A stretch of 64,000 nucleotides of DNA, from positions 154,501 through 218,500 of the forward strand of contig NZ_CANMDB010000005.1 of the NCBI RefSeq assembly GCF_947496515.1, in the 5' to 3' direction. The position numbers and the translations under genes are program-made. Each line of letters starts with the position of its first letter. The stretch's first letter is position 1. The notes under the pieces were generated by a model. The model was not told the DNA's origin and did no database searches. It saw only the letters and a program-made list of their open reading frames with translations. Source of the stretch: an uncultured Roseobacter sp. (GTDB lineage: Bacteria; Pseudomonadota; Alphaproteobacteria; Rhodobacterales; Rhodobacteraceae). Shown here piece after piece: positions 1-8,724 of the stretch.

Positions 1-42
1 CCGCTCGCCCTGTCGGAGATGCGTGGCAAACCTCTGCGCTAA
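1..42 (+). CDS. C-terminal tail of an unidentified protein (cut by window start)
   Basis: Reading from base 1 gives 13 codons (PLALSEMRGKPLR) and a TAA at 40-42. The piece is too short to assign. It is proposed as a gene end only because the frame is open from the window edge and the gene-free gap to the next gene begins right after it. The 95 nt that follow hold a weak imperfect hairpin (AGCG...CGCT around 91-115) and nothing else. Confidence 0.35.
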   Translation, partial: PLALSEMRGKPLR

Positions 43-137
43 AAGCCCGTTGAGCTCGTCCGCTGCACCGGGATACCGTCAATATCAGCGGAAAAGCCCC
101 GAAAGACGCAAAGGGCCGCTGCAGGTGGCCAGGCGGA

Positions 138-389
138 TCAGCTGCGGTCGCTCGCACGGCGTTCCGGCCGCACCAGACGCCCAACGATCCGCCGTGTGAC
201 AGGCGCCACGACCAGCACCGCCGGAAAGGCCACGGCCCAGCTCGACAGCCAGTTGCTCAGCCAGAGGGCCGCAAACCCATCGATCCAGCCAACGGTACGC
301 AGGGTCGTGATCCCCGATACGAGCAGTGACATCAGCCCCGACAGCACCAGGCCAAAGACAATCTGTTGGTAGCGGGCGGGAATCACCAC
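138..389 (-). CDS. DUF2798-type small membrane protein
   Basis: Predicted 83-residue inner-membrane protein of the DUF2798 kind; the family has no established function. Two hydrophobic segments (about residues 10-27 and 50-64) are joined by a loop with GWIDGFAALWLSNW, and the protein ends in a basic tail (RRIVGRLVRPERR), so both termini are probably cytoplasmic. The frame stays open upstream to 611, but GTG-GTG-ATT at 389 follows AAGGAGAA and is where family-like sequence begins; the second GTG (386) is equally possible. It lies 58 nt downstream of the isomerase-like gene on the same strand and may be co-transcribed with it. Confidence 0.75.
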   Translation of the reverse strand: MVIPARYQQIVFGLVLSGLMSLLVSGITTLRTVGWIDGFAALWLSNWLSSWAVAFPAVLVVAPVTRRIVGRLVRPERRASDRS

Positions 390-447
390 GGTTCTCCTTG
401 CGAGACCGGTGCAGATATACCGGAATGCCGGCTCAATGACAGCCTGC

Positions 448-1170
448 TCAGCCGCGCAGACGGTCCAGCAAAGCGCGGTGGTGATCCGGCGTTTCTGCCG
501 GATCTGCCCCGATCCCGACCCAACCGTCATACCCCAAGCCCCGCAGCACGGCGATGATCTCCCCTGACCCGGAAGGGCGACCGAGATGTACATGCCGGAC
601 AAGCGACCCATGGCGGCTCAGAACCGCGTCCGCGGCGCCTGTCATCCCACCCGTCTCCACCAGCAGCCCCAGGTTCGGCGCCCCGATCTCCTGCAAGATC
701 TCCGCAGCCATATCGTAGCTGTCCAGAAACGCATCGGGCCGCCGCACCCCATCGCCCGGGCAGAGCGTCAGCAACGTACGGGCGGGCGTCGTGGCCACCG
801 CTACCCGCAGGTTCGCCACCAGCGTCGCGCGCGCCTCCGGCCCGTTTGCCGCGCCGGTCAGCAAATGAAGCACCGGCGTCCGCAACGCCTCACAATACCG
901 CAACGACCGGCGCAGATCATAGCGAAAGCGGTCTTCCGCCCCCGGCACCGCCGCAAACCCCCGCGCGCCACCGGCGTAGTTGGGGGGCGGCGCCGCCATC
1001 CGCACCATACCGAGCCCGGTGCTCAGAAGCGCCCGCTGCGTGTCCTTCGCCGGTATCTCGTAGGGAAACAGCACCTCGACGCCCTCGAACCCCGCCTCCG
1101 CAGCAGCATCGAAGCGGTCAAGATAGGGAAGGTCCGGCCACAGCACGCTCAGATTGGCCGCAAATCGCAT
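448..1170 (-). CDS. Hydroxypyruvate isomerase (Hyi)-family TIM barrel with altered active site
   Basis: A 240-residue xylose-isomerase-like TIM barrel. The N-terminus (MRFAANLSVLW, LDRFDAAAEAGFEGVE, FPYE) and the C-terminal GYDGWVG strand are those of the hydroxypyruvate isomerase family, which interconverts hydroxypyruvate and tartronate semialdehyde and is usually about 255-260 residues. The positions where the family carries metal and catalytic residues differ: the usual EPIN-type strand reads LTLCPGD, the YD.YH strand reads VETGG, the H.Q.AD strand reads VRHVHLGRP, and the final CEY reads IGA. The fold is therefore clear but the classical isomerase activity is doubtful. DUF1285 lies upstream on the same strand with a dispersed repeat between them. 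Confidence 0.75.
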   Translation of the reverse strand: MRFAANLSVLWPDLPYLDRFDAAAEAGFEGVEVLFPYEIPAKDTQRALLSTGLGMVRMAAPPPNYAGGARGFAAVPGAEDRFRYDLRRSLRYCEALRTPVLHLLTGAANGPEARATLVANLRVAVATTPARTLLTLCPGDGVRRPDAFLDSYDMAAEILQEIGAPNLGLLVETGGMTGAADAVLSRHGSLVRHVHLGRPSGSGEIIAVLRGLGYDGWVGIGADPAETPDHHRALLDRLRG

Positions 1171-1226
1171 CGTCTCATCCGGTCATTCTCCCAAACGACC
1201 CCAAAAGGCGCCATCTCACCGCGAAA

Positions 1227-1264
1227 GCTCTTTCACTTTGCCAAGAAAACTCCCGCCGGAGGCT
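1227..1264 (-). repeat. Dispersed ~36-nt intergenic element, copy A
   Basis: Read on the minus strand this is CCTCCGGCGGGAG, TTTTCTTGGCAAAG, TGAAAGAGC. Near-identical copies occur at 22367-22402 (minus), 29704-29739 (plus) and, shortened at its 5' end, 63041-63066 (plus). All four are between genes and none is inside a coding frame. This copy sits between the DUF1285 and Hyi-like genes, in their orientation. Confidence 0.7.
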
Positions 1265-1316
1265 CCCTCAACTCTATCACACGCACCGTCCCCACCCCTT
1301 TCAGCGCCCTGAAACG

Positions 1317-1904
1317 TCACGGCAACTCGTCGCTGGCAATGATGCGAAAGAACACCCCCGCTGACCACACACCGAACCAGCCATCGTGATGCGCCCCAAG
1401 ATCCACCAGCCGGTAAAAACTCTTGCGGTCGATCAGCGCCTCGAGATTGGCGCGCACCCGCACGTAGGGCGACGGCTCGCCCGTGCCCGCGTCGCGCGCC
1501 ACCCGCAGAGGCAGATCGGCGCTGGCCACGGCGCGGTCGCCCACCTGCGTCTCAAAGGTCAAAACCTGATCCTCCCCCCTGCCCGACACCTCGAAATCCA
1601 CCGCAACAAAAGGCGCGTCGTCCACGGTGATTCCCACTTTCTCCACTGGCGTGACAAGGAAATACCTGCCCTCCTCCTTCTTCAGGATCGACGAGAACAG
1701 CTTCACTAGTCCGGGCCGCCCGATGGGCGTGCCTTCGTAGAACCAGGTGCCATCCCGCCCGATCCGCATGTCGAGATCGCCGCAGAACGGTGGGTTCCAC
1801 AGATGAACGGGCGGCAAACCGCGCGTTTTTGCGGCAGTGATCGAGGCCGCAAGGTTTTCCGCCGACGGTGTCACGGTTTTTTGTCCACTCATTGCTTTTG
1901 CCAT
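1317..1904 (-). CDS. DUF1285 family protein
   Basis: About 195 residues with the signature stretch of DUF1285: LPPVHLWNPPFCGDLDM, followed by GTWFYEGTPIGRPGLVKLFSSIL, FLVTPVEKVGI, and VDFEV. No signal peptide or membrane segment is visible, so it is probably cytoplasmic. The function of the family is not established. Start: ATG at 1904 (MAKAMSGQ) or 1892 (MSGQKTV); a GGGGGAA stretch just upstream is too close to the first and slightly far from the second, so this is undecided. It is divergent from the MoxR gene, with only about 56 bp between the starts. Confidence 0.8.
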   Translation of the reverse strand: MAKAMSGQKTVTPSAENLAASITAAKTRGLPPVHLWNPPFCGDLDMRIGRDGTWFYEGTPIGRPGLVKLFSSILKKEEGRYFLVTPVEKVGITVDDAPFVAVDFEVSGRGEDQVLTFETQVGDRAVASADLPLRVARDAGTGEPSPYVRVRANLEALIDRKSFYRLVDLGAHHDGWFGVWSAGVFFRIIASDELP

Positions 1905-1960
1905 TTCCCCCGAGCGCGATACACTTACATTCAACATATAATCCAACGGAGCAGGTTGTC

Positions 1961-2968
1961 ATGAGTGATGCAGAAGACATGGTCGCCGAAATCGAAGCCC
2001 TCGGCGCCAGGCTCGATCAGGCGCGCGGCTCGATCACGCGGCGCTTTATCGGCCAGCCCCGGGTGGTGGAGCTGACGCTGACCGCACTGCTCTGTGGGGG
2101 ACATGGCCTGCTCATAGGTCTGCCGGGTCTCGGCAAGACGCGGCTGGTGGAAACGCTGTCGACCGTGATGGGATTGCACGGCAACCGCGTGCAGTTCACG
2201 CCCGACCTGATGCCCGCCGACATCCTCGGCTCCGAGGTGCTCGATACCGCCGCCGATGGCTCGCGCGCCTTTCGGTTCATTCAGGGGCCGATCTTCTGCC
2301 AGCTGATGATGGCCGATGAGATCAACCGCGCCTCCCCGCGCACCCAATCCGCGCTGCTGCAGGCGATGCAGGAAAAGACCGTGACCGTTGCGGGCGAGGA
2401 CCGCAGCCTCGGCGTGCCCTTCCACGTGCTGGCGACACAAAACCCCATCGAGCAGGAAGGCACCTACCCCCTGCCCGAAGCGCAGCTGGACCGTTTCCTC
2501 GTTCAGATCGATGTGAATTACCCCGACCGCGACACCGAACGCGACATCCTGCTGGCCACCACCGGCGATGAAGAAGCAGAAGCGACCGAAGTCTTCACCG
2601 CCGCGGATCTTCTGGCTGCCCAGCAACTTTTGCGCCGGATGCCCGTGGGTGACAGCGTGGTCGAGATGATCCTCGATCTGGTGCGCGCCTTCCGCCCCGA
2701 AGAGCCCGACGTGTCCGAACGGGTGCGCGAAACAGTGGCCTGGGGCCCCGGTCCTCGGGCGGCACAGGCGCTGATGCTGACCGTGCGGGCGCGGGCCCTG
2801 CTGCACGGGCGGCTTGCCCCTTCGGCGGAGGACGTGATCGACATGGCCCGCCCCGTGCTCAGCCACCGCATGGCGCTCAACTTCGCGGCACGCGCCCGCG
2901 GCGACAGCCTGGCTGATCTCATTGACACCACCGCCGCCGATCTGGCCGGGACGAAGGCCGCCGCGTGA
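1961..2968 (+). CDS. MoxR-family AAA+ ATPase
   Basis: 335-residue MoxR-type AAA+ ATPase, a cytoplasmic chaperone-like family thought to mature or insert partner complexes together with VWA-domain proteins. Walker A is GLPGLGKT (residues 53-60) and Walker B/sensor is MMADEINRASPRTQSALLQAM, followed by ATQNPIEQEGTYPLPEAQLDRF, all typical. The frame is open further upstream, but the ATG at 1961 (MSDAEDM) follows GGAG and gives family length. Its last four bases overlap the start of the DUF58 gene, and the next two genes also overlap, so these four genes form one translationally coupled operon. Confidence 0.93.
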   Translation: MSDAEDMVAEIEALGARLDQARGSITRRFIGQPRVVELTLTALLCGGHGLLIGLPGLGKTRLVETLSTVMGLHGNRVQFTPDLMPADILGSEVLDTAADGSRAFRFIQGPIFCQLMMADEINRASPRTQSALLQAMQEKTVTVAGEDRSLGVPFHVLATQNPIEQEGTYPLPEAQLDRFLVQIDVNYPDRDTERDILLATTGDEEAEATEVFTAADLLAAQQLLRRMPVGDSVVEMILDLVRAFRPEEPDVSERVRETVAWGPGPRAAQALMLTVRARALLHGRLAPSAEDVIDMARPVLSHRMALNFAARARGDSLADLIDTTAADLAGTKAAA

Positions 2969-3870
2969 ACGCACCCGCAGCCTCCCAGCTTTCCGACCGG
3001 CCCGACGCCCTGCGCGCCGAGGCCGAGACGGAGGCGGCACGGCTTCCTGCCCTGCTGGCGCGTGCCGACCATCTGGCCGGTGCCGTATTGCTCGGGGATC
3101 ACGGTCGCAGGCGAGCGGGTCTGGGCGATGACTTCTGGCAGTACCGCCCCGCCCAGATGGGCGATAGCCGCCGGTTGATTGATCACCGCCGCTCCGCCCG
3201 GGGCGATCAGGAATTCGTGCGCGAACGCGAGTGGCAGATCGCGCAATCGGTGATGCTCTGGGTCGATCAGGGGGCCTCCATGCGGTTTGCCAGCACGCCG
3301 GACCTGCCCACGAAGGCAGACCGCGCGCGCCTGCTGGGGCTGGCCTGCGCCATTCTTCTGGTGCGGGGCGGCGAGCGTGTGGGCCTCACCGGCACCAGCC
3401 TGCCGCCCCGGCGCGGCACGGCACAGATCCTGCGGCTGGCGGAGATGTTCACCACCGATACGCATACCGACTACGCCCCGCCCGAACACCGCGCGATGAT
3501 CCCCTCGGCCCGCGCGGTCTTCATCTCTGATTTCATGGGCGATGTGGAGGAGGTCAAGCTGGCCCTCACCAAGGCGGCCGACCGCGGGGTGCGCGGCGTG
3601 CTCCTGCACCTGCTCGACCCGTCCGAGGAATCCTTTCCCTTCCGTGGCCGCACGATTTTCCAGAGCATGGGCGGCAGCCTGACCCACGAGACGCTCAAGG
3701 CCGGCGAGTTGAAGGGTCGCTACCTGTCGCGCCTCGCCGACCGCAAGGCGGAGCTTTCCGCGCTGTGTGCCCTGACGGGCTGGCAATACGGGATGCACCG
3801 CACCGATGCCTCTGCTCAGTCTGCCCTGCTCTGGCTCTACCGGGCGCTTGATACGGGATCGTTGAAATGA
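2965..3870 (+). CDS. DUF58 domain protein (MoxR partner)
   Basis: 301 residues, starting at a GTG inside GTGA shared with the MoxR stop. The DUF58 core is visible as DDFWQYRPAQMGDS, IDHRRSARGDQEFVRERE and a following VWA-like Rossmann segment (VMLWVDQGASM ... ARAVFISDFMGDVEE ... GVLLHLLDP). The classical MIDAS DxSxS is replaced by DQGAS, so metal binding of the usual kind is uncertain. No transmembrane segment is visible. In MoxR operons, DUF58 and VWA proteins are the presumed substrates or partners of the ATPase; the specific cellular target is unknown. Confidence 0.88.
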   Translation: MNAPAASQLSDRPDALRAEAETEAARLPALLARADHLAGAVLLGDHGRRRAGLGDDFWQYRPAQMGDSRRLIDHRRSARGDQEFVREREWQIAQSVMLWVDQGASMRFASTPDLPTKADRARLLGLACAILLVRGGERVGLTGTSLPPRRGTAQILRLAEMFTTDTHTDYAPPEHRAMIPSARAVFISDFMGDVEEVKLALTKAADRGVRGVLLHLLDPSEESFPFRGRTIFQSMGGSLTHETLKAGELKGRYLSRLADRKAELSALCALTGWQYGMHRTDASAQSALLWLYRALDTGSLK

Positions 3871-6644
3871 CCGTGCTGGGCGGCATCGGCTTCACCGCGC
3901 CCTGGCTGTTGCTGGCCCTGCTGGCACTGCCGATCCTGTGGCTGATCCTGCGCGCCGTGCCGCCCGCACCCATCCGGCGGCGCTTCCCCGGCGTGGCGCT
4001 TCTGCTTGGCCTGCGCGATGATGAGGCGGTCTCGGACCGCACGCCGTGGTGGCTGCTGTTGCTGCGGGTGCTGGCGGTGGGGCTGATCATCCTAGGCCTG
4101 GCCGGTCCCGTGCTGAACCCCGATGCGGATCAGGCGCGTGGCGATGGCCCGCTGCTGATCGTGCTCGATGGCAGCTGGGCGGGTGCCACCCGCTGGCCCG
4201 AGCAGACCGATGCCATCGACGCCCAACTGAGCCGTGCCAGCCGCGCGGGCCGTACCGTGGCCTTCCTGTCGCTCACCCGGCCACAGGCGCCCGTGTTTCA
4301 GACCGCCGACAGCTGGCGCTCCCGCCTGCCCGGCCTGCAACCCGCCCCCTGGCAACCCGATGCGGCACGCATCGCGCAGATGCGCTCCTTCATTGCCGAG
4401 ATAGACGGCTTTGACACCCTGTGGTTCAGCGACGGGCTAGACTATCCCGGTCGCGAAGCGCTCCTCGCCGGTTTTGAGGCGCGCGGCACGGTGGAGGTGT
4501 ACCAGACCGCCGCCAACGTCCTGGCCATGCGCCCCGCCGGTTTCGAGGATGGCGAGGTCACGCTCACGGCCGTGCGCGCCACCGGTGGTCCCGAACGGGA
4601 GGTGACCGTGCAGGCGCTCGGTCTGGACCCCGCGGGCAACGCCGGTGTCCTTGGCAGCACCACGACCATTTTCGAACCGGGAGAGACGACCGCGGAGACA
4701 TCGCTCGACCTACCCGCCGAATTGCGCGCGCGTGTCACCCGGTTTGAGCTTCAGGGCCAGCGTTCCGCCGGCGCGACAACGCTTGCCGACGATGCACTGC
4801 GGCGGCGCGAGGTTGCGCTGATCGCGGGCAGTGCCAACCGTGAGGGCTTGCCGCTGCTCTCGCCGATGCACTACGTCGAAAAGGCGCTGGTGCCGACCGC
4901 CGATCTCATCCGCGGCGATCTCGGGGATGTGCTGCCCGCCAATCCGGATGTGATCATCCTGGCCGATGTGGCGACGCTGTCGGACGCGGAGGCGGAGGGG
5001 CTCAGTACGTGGATCGACGCAGGTGGCCTGCTGGTACGCTTTGCCGGGCCCCGGGTCGCCGCCAGTGACGTCAGCCGCACCGACGAAGACCCGCTGATGC
5101 CCGTGCGCCTGCGCGCAGGCGGACGCACCGTCGGCGGGGCGATGAGCTGGGGCGAGCCGAAAGCGCTGGCTCCGTTCCGCGACGGCTCTCCTTTCTTCGG
5201 GCTCAGCATCCCGGAGGACGTGCAAGTGACAAGCCAGGTGATGGCACAGCCCGATCCCACGCTGGCCGACCGGGTCATCGCGGAGCTGACCGACGGCACA
5301 CCGCTTGTCACCCGCAAGGCGCAGGAACAGGGTCAGATCATTCTCTTTCACGTGACAGCCACGGCGGAGTGGTCGACGCTACCGCTCTCGGGGCTTTTCG
5401 TACAGATGCTGGAACGGCTCGCCATTTCCAGCGCCACCACCCGGCCCGATGTGACCGCGCTGGAGGGTACCACCTGGACACCGCAGCAGGTCATGGATGG
5501 GTTCGGGCGGCTCCGCGATGCGGGCAATCTACCGGGGGTTCCGGGAGCCGATCTGCTGAGCGCTCCGCCCGGCCCTGACATGCAGCCCGGCATCTATGTC
5601 TCCGGCGACCGGCAACTGGCGCGCAACGTCATTACCGCCGAGGACGCGCTGACCCCGGTCAGCTGGCCGGAGCGCATCCCGGTGCGCGGCTTTGCCGTGC
5701 CGCCCGAACAACCCATCGCGGGGTGGCTTCTGAGCCTCTCCATCGCGCTTCTGCTGGTCGATGTGATCGCCTCTCTGGCGCTGTCGGGCAGGCTGGGCGG
5801 TGGCAAGGCGGCGCGCGCCGCCTTGGTCCTAGCTCTGATGGTGCCTTTGAATGTCCCATCGCCCGCTCAGGCTCAGGCCGATGATGCGGATCTTTTCGCG
5901 CTGGAAGCCACGGCGGAGCTGACCCTTGCCTATGTGATGACCGGCAACCGCGACATCGACGAGATGTCCCGCGCCGGGCTGCGGGGCCTGTCCAACACAC
6001 TTATCTTTCGCACCTCTGTCGAACCTGCCGAGCCTATGGGCGTCGACCTTGAAATCGATGAACTGGCCTTCTTCCCGATTATCTACTGGCCCATCACGCC
6101 GGATCAGCCGCGCCCGTCATCGGAGGCCTACGCCAAGCTCAACGCCTACCTGCGCTCCGGCGGGCTGATCCTGTTTGACACCCGCGACGCGGATGTGGCC
6201 CGCTTCGGACAGGGCAGCCCCAACGGGCGCAAGCTGCAGGATCTGGCCGCCCCGCTGGATGTGCCACCGCTGGAACCGCTGCCAGCCGATCACGTGCTCA
6301 CCCGCACCTTTTACCTGCTGCAGGACTTCCCCGGCAGGCACACCGGGCGCGACGTCTGGGTCGAGGCAGCCCCACCCGACGCCGAACAGATTGATGGCAT
6401 GCCTTTCCGCAACCTCAACGACGGCGTCACCCCGGTGGTCATCGGCGGCAATGACTGGGCATCCGCCTGGGCAGTCAGCAACACCGGCGCCCCTATGGTG
6501 CCCGTGGGCCGCGGTTTCGCCGGTGAACGCCAGCGCGAGCTGGCTTTCCGTTTCGGCGTCAACCTGATCATGCACGTGCTCACCGGCAACTATAAATCCG
6601 ACCAGGTCCATGTCCCCGCTCTGCTCGACAGGCTCGGCCAATGA
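3867..6644 (+). CDS. BatA-like membrane protein fused to a DUF4159 domain
   Basis: 925 residues. The N-terminus has two hydrophobic helices (about residues 9-29 and 60-82, with FTAPWLLLALLALPILWLIL) as in aerotolerance BatA-type proteins. A VWA-like part follows (LIVLDGSWAG, in which the MIDAS DxSxS is only partly kept), then Rossmann-like segments (VIILADVATLSDAEAEGLSTW). Near residues 620-670 there is another membrane segment and a signal-like stretch ending AQAQADDAD, and then a C-terminal DUF4159 domain (LAFFPIIYWPI, GLILFDTRD, NLIMHVLTGNYKSDQVH) predicted in the periplasm. It starts in an ATGA overlap with the DUF58 gene and ends in another with the next gene. Enzymatic function is unknown. 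Confidence 0.85.
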   Translation: MTVLGGIGFTAPWLLLALLALPILWLILRAVPPAPIRRRFPGVALLLGLRDDEAVSDRTPWWLLLLRVLAVGLIILGLAGPVLNPDADQARGDGPLLIVLDGSWAGATRWPEQTDAIDAQLSRASRAGRTVAFLSLTRPQAPVFQTADSWRSRLPGLQPAPWQPDAARIAQMRSFIAEIDGFDTLWFSDGLDYPGREALLAGFEARGTVEVYQTAANVLAMRPAGFEDGEVTLTAVRATGGPEREVTVQALGLDPAGNAGVLGSTTTIFEPGETTAETSLDLPAELRARVTRFELQGQRSAGATTLADDALRRREVALIAGSANREGLPLLSPMHYVEKALVPTADLIRGDLGDVLPANPDVIILADVATLSDAEAEGLSTWIDAGGLLVRFAGPRVAASDVSRTDEDPLMPVRLRAGGRTVGGAMSWGEPKALAPFRDGSPFFGLSIPEDVQVTSQVMAQPDPTLADRVIAELTDGTPLVTRKAQEQGQIILFHVTATAEWSTLPLSGLFVQMLERLAISSATTRPDVTALEGTTWTPQQVMDGFGRLRDAGNLPGVPGADLLSAPPGPDMQPGIYVSGDRQLARNVITAEDALTPVSWPERIPVRGFAVPPEQPIAGWLLSLSIALLLVDVIASLALSGRLGGGKAARAALVLALMVPLNVPSPAQAQADDADLFALEATAELTLAYVMTGNRDIDEMSRAGLRGLSNTLIFRTSVEPAEPMGVDLEIDELAFFPIIYWPITPDQPRPSSEAYAKLNAYLRSGGLILFDTRDADVARFGQGSPNGRKLQDLAAPLDVPPLEPLPADHVLTRTFYLLQDFPGRHTGRDVWVEAAPPDAEQIDGMPFRNLNDGVTPVVIGGNDWASAWAVSNTGAPMVPVGRGFAGERQRELAFRFGVNLIMHVLTGNYKSDQVHVPALLDRLGQ

Positions 6645-8683
6645 CCGGCACGGTGATCTTCGACCCGCTGATCCCGTGGCCCTTGCTGGCCGGTGTCGCG
6701 GGCATCGCCCTCGCCGCTCTGGTGCTCGCGGTCTGGCGCGGGCTCAAGGGCTGGCCGCTGCGGGGGCTGGCGGCTGCCGTCGTGCTCGCGGCGCTCACCG
6801 GCCCCTCCTACCAGCAGGAGGACCGCGCGCCGCTCACCGATATCGTGATCCTGGCGGAAGATGACAGCGCCAGCCAGCGCCTCTCCGACAGGCCCGATCA
6901 GACTGCCACCGCGGCAGAAGCGCTGGCACAACAGATCGCCGCACGCCCCAACACCGAGGTGCGCCGCATCACCGTGACCGACGGCGAAGGCGACGCAGGC
7001 ACGCAGCTGATGACAGCACTCTCCACCACCCTCGCGGAAGAGCCCCGCGCGCGCATCGCGGGGATCCTCGCGCTGAGTGACGGCCGCGTCCACGACAGCA
7101 CACTGCCGCTGGATCTGCCCGCGCCCATGCATCTGTTGATGACCGGCAAAGAAACCGACTGGGACCGCCGGTTGCAGATCCGAAACGCGCCCGCCTTCGC
7201 CATCATCGGCGAGCCGGTGACGCTGACCCTGCGGGTTGAGGATATGGGGGCCGCGCCTGCCGGGACCGGTCTCGCACCGCTGGAGATCTCCGTCGATGGC
7301 GCGCCGCCCCAGCAGTTCCAGGTGCCCTTGGGCGAGGATATCGAGCTGCCCGTGACCCTGCCCCACGGTGGGCGCAACGTGATCCAGTTCACCGTGCCCG
7401 GCGCACCGGGGGAGCTGACGGAACGCAACAACACCGTGCTGATACAGATGAACGGCGTGCGCGACCGGCTGCGCGTGCTGTTGATATCGGGTGAGCCGCA
7501 TCCCGGCGGGCGCACCTGGCGCAACCTGCTGAAATCCGACAGCTCCGTCGATCTGGTGCATTTCACGATCCTCAGACCCCCCGAGAAACAGGACGGCGTC
7601 CCGGTGGGCGAGCTCAGCCTGATCGCCTTTCCCACCCGCGAGCTCTTTCTGGAAAAGATCAACGACTTCGATCTGATCATCTTTGATCGCTACAAGAAAC
7701 GCGGCCTGCTGCCCTCGCTCTATCTGGAGAATGTGGCGAATTACATCCGCCAGGGTGGCGCGGTGCTGGTGGCGGCCGGGGCTGATTTCGCCGGCGCCGA
7801 AAGCATCTATCGCTCGCCACTGGGCAGCGTTCTGCCCGCCGCCCCCACCGCCCGTGTGCTCGATGAGGCCTACCGCCCCAAGGTGACCGATCTCGGGGCA
7901 CGCCATCCCGTGACCACGGATCTGCCCGACAGCGGTGACTGGGGGCGCTGGCTGCGGCACGTGGATATCACCGGGACCGAAGGCGACACCGTGATGTCCG
8001 GCGTCGATGACCGCCCGCTTCTGGTGCTGAACCGCGTGGGCGAAGGGCGCGTGGCGCTGCTGGCCTCCGACCATGCCTGGCTCTGGAACCGCGGCTACGA
8101 GGGAGGCGGCCCGCAACTTGAACTTCTGCGCCGTCTCGCCCACTGGATGATGAAAGAGCCTGAGCTGGAGGAAGAGGCGCTGACCGCCGAGGCCACCGGC
8201 CAGAGCATGCGCATCGAACGCCGCACCCTTGGCGAAACCGTGCCGCCCGTGACCATCACCGATCCCGCGGGCGTCGTCACCACGCTCGATCTGACGGAGA
8301 CCTCGCCGGGCGTGTTCTCGACCACCTTTGAAGGGCCTGAGATCGGGCTCTACCGGCTGGAGAACGGCGACCAATCCGCCGTGATCGGGCTGGGCCCCGC
8401 CGCCCCGCGCGAGTTCGAGCAGACCATCGCCACCGGTGATGTGCTCGGACCTGTCATCAGCCCGCTGCGCGGCGGCATCCTGCGGCTGGAGGATGGCATC
8501 CCCCGTCTGCGCGACGTGCGCGCGGGACGTCCCGCCGCTGGTCGTGGCTGGGTCGGGCTGACACCGCGGGATGCGTTTGAAACCCGGGACGTGCGCCAGA
8601 CCAACCTCTTGCCGGGCTGGCTGGTGCTGCTGCTCTCGGCCGGTCTGATCACCGCCGCCTGGCTGCGGGAAGGCCGCCGCTGA
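6641..8683 (+). CDS. Large membrane protein of the MoxR operon (VWA/glutamine-amidotransferase-like)
   Basis: 680 residues, the last gene of the MoxR operon, beginning in an ATGA overlap. Two N-terminal membrane helices (residues about 11-30 and 38-55) precede a stretch DIVILAEDDSASQ that keeps the DxSxS spacing of a VWA MIDAS. The middle carries a class-I-amidotransferase-like fold (VANYIRQGGAVLVAAGADFAG ... LLASDHAWLWNRGYEGGG) without an evident catalytic cysteine. A single membrane helix (LPGWLVLLLSAGLITAAWL) ends the protein, so most of the chain is probably periplasmic. This resembles the C-terminal member of alphaproteobacterial MoxR/Bat operons; its role is not known. Confidence 0.8.
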   Translation: MTGTVIFDPLIPWPLLAGVAGIALAALVLAVWRGLKGWPLRGLAAAVVLAALTGPSYQQEDRAPLTDIVILAEDDSASQRLSDRPDQTATAAEALAQQIAARPNTEVRRITVTDGEGDAGTQLMTALSTTLAEEPRARIAGILALSDGRVHDSTLPLDLPAPMHLLMTGKETDWDRRLQIRNAPAFAIIGEPVTLTLRVEDMGAAPAGTGLAPLEISVDGAPPQQFQVPLGEDIELPVTLPHGGRNVIQFTVPGAPGELTERNNTVLIQMNGVRDRLRVLLISGEPHPGGRTWRNLLKSDSSVDLVHFTILRPPEKQDGVPVGELSLIAFPTRELFLEKINDFDLIIFDRYKKRGLLPSLYLENVANYIRQGGAVLVAAGADFAGAESIYRSPLGSVLPAAPTARVLDEAYRPKVTDLGARHPVTTDLPDSGDWGRWLRHVDITGTEGDTVMSGVDDRPLLVLNRVGEGRVALLASDHAWLWNRGYEGGGPQLELLRRLAHWMMKEPELEEEALTAEATGQSMRIERRTLGETVPPVTITDPAGVVTTLDLTETSPGVFSTTFEGPEIGLYRLENGDQSAVIGLGPAAPREFEQTIATGDVLGPVISPLRGGILRLEDGIPRLRDVRAGRPAAGRGWVGLTPRDAFETRDVRQTNLLPGWLVLLLSAGLITAAWLREGRR

Positions 8684-8724
8684 CCGCGGGCGGATTAAAC
8701 AGATCTTCACCTTGAACGGCCAGA

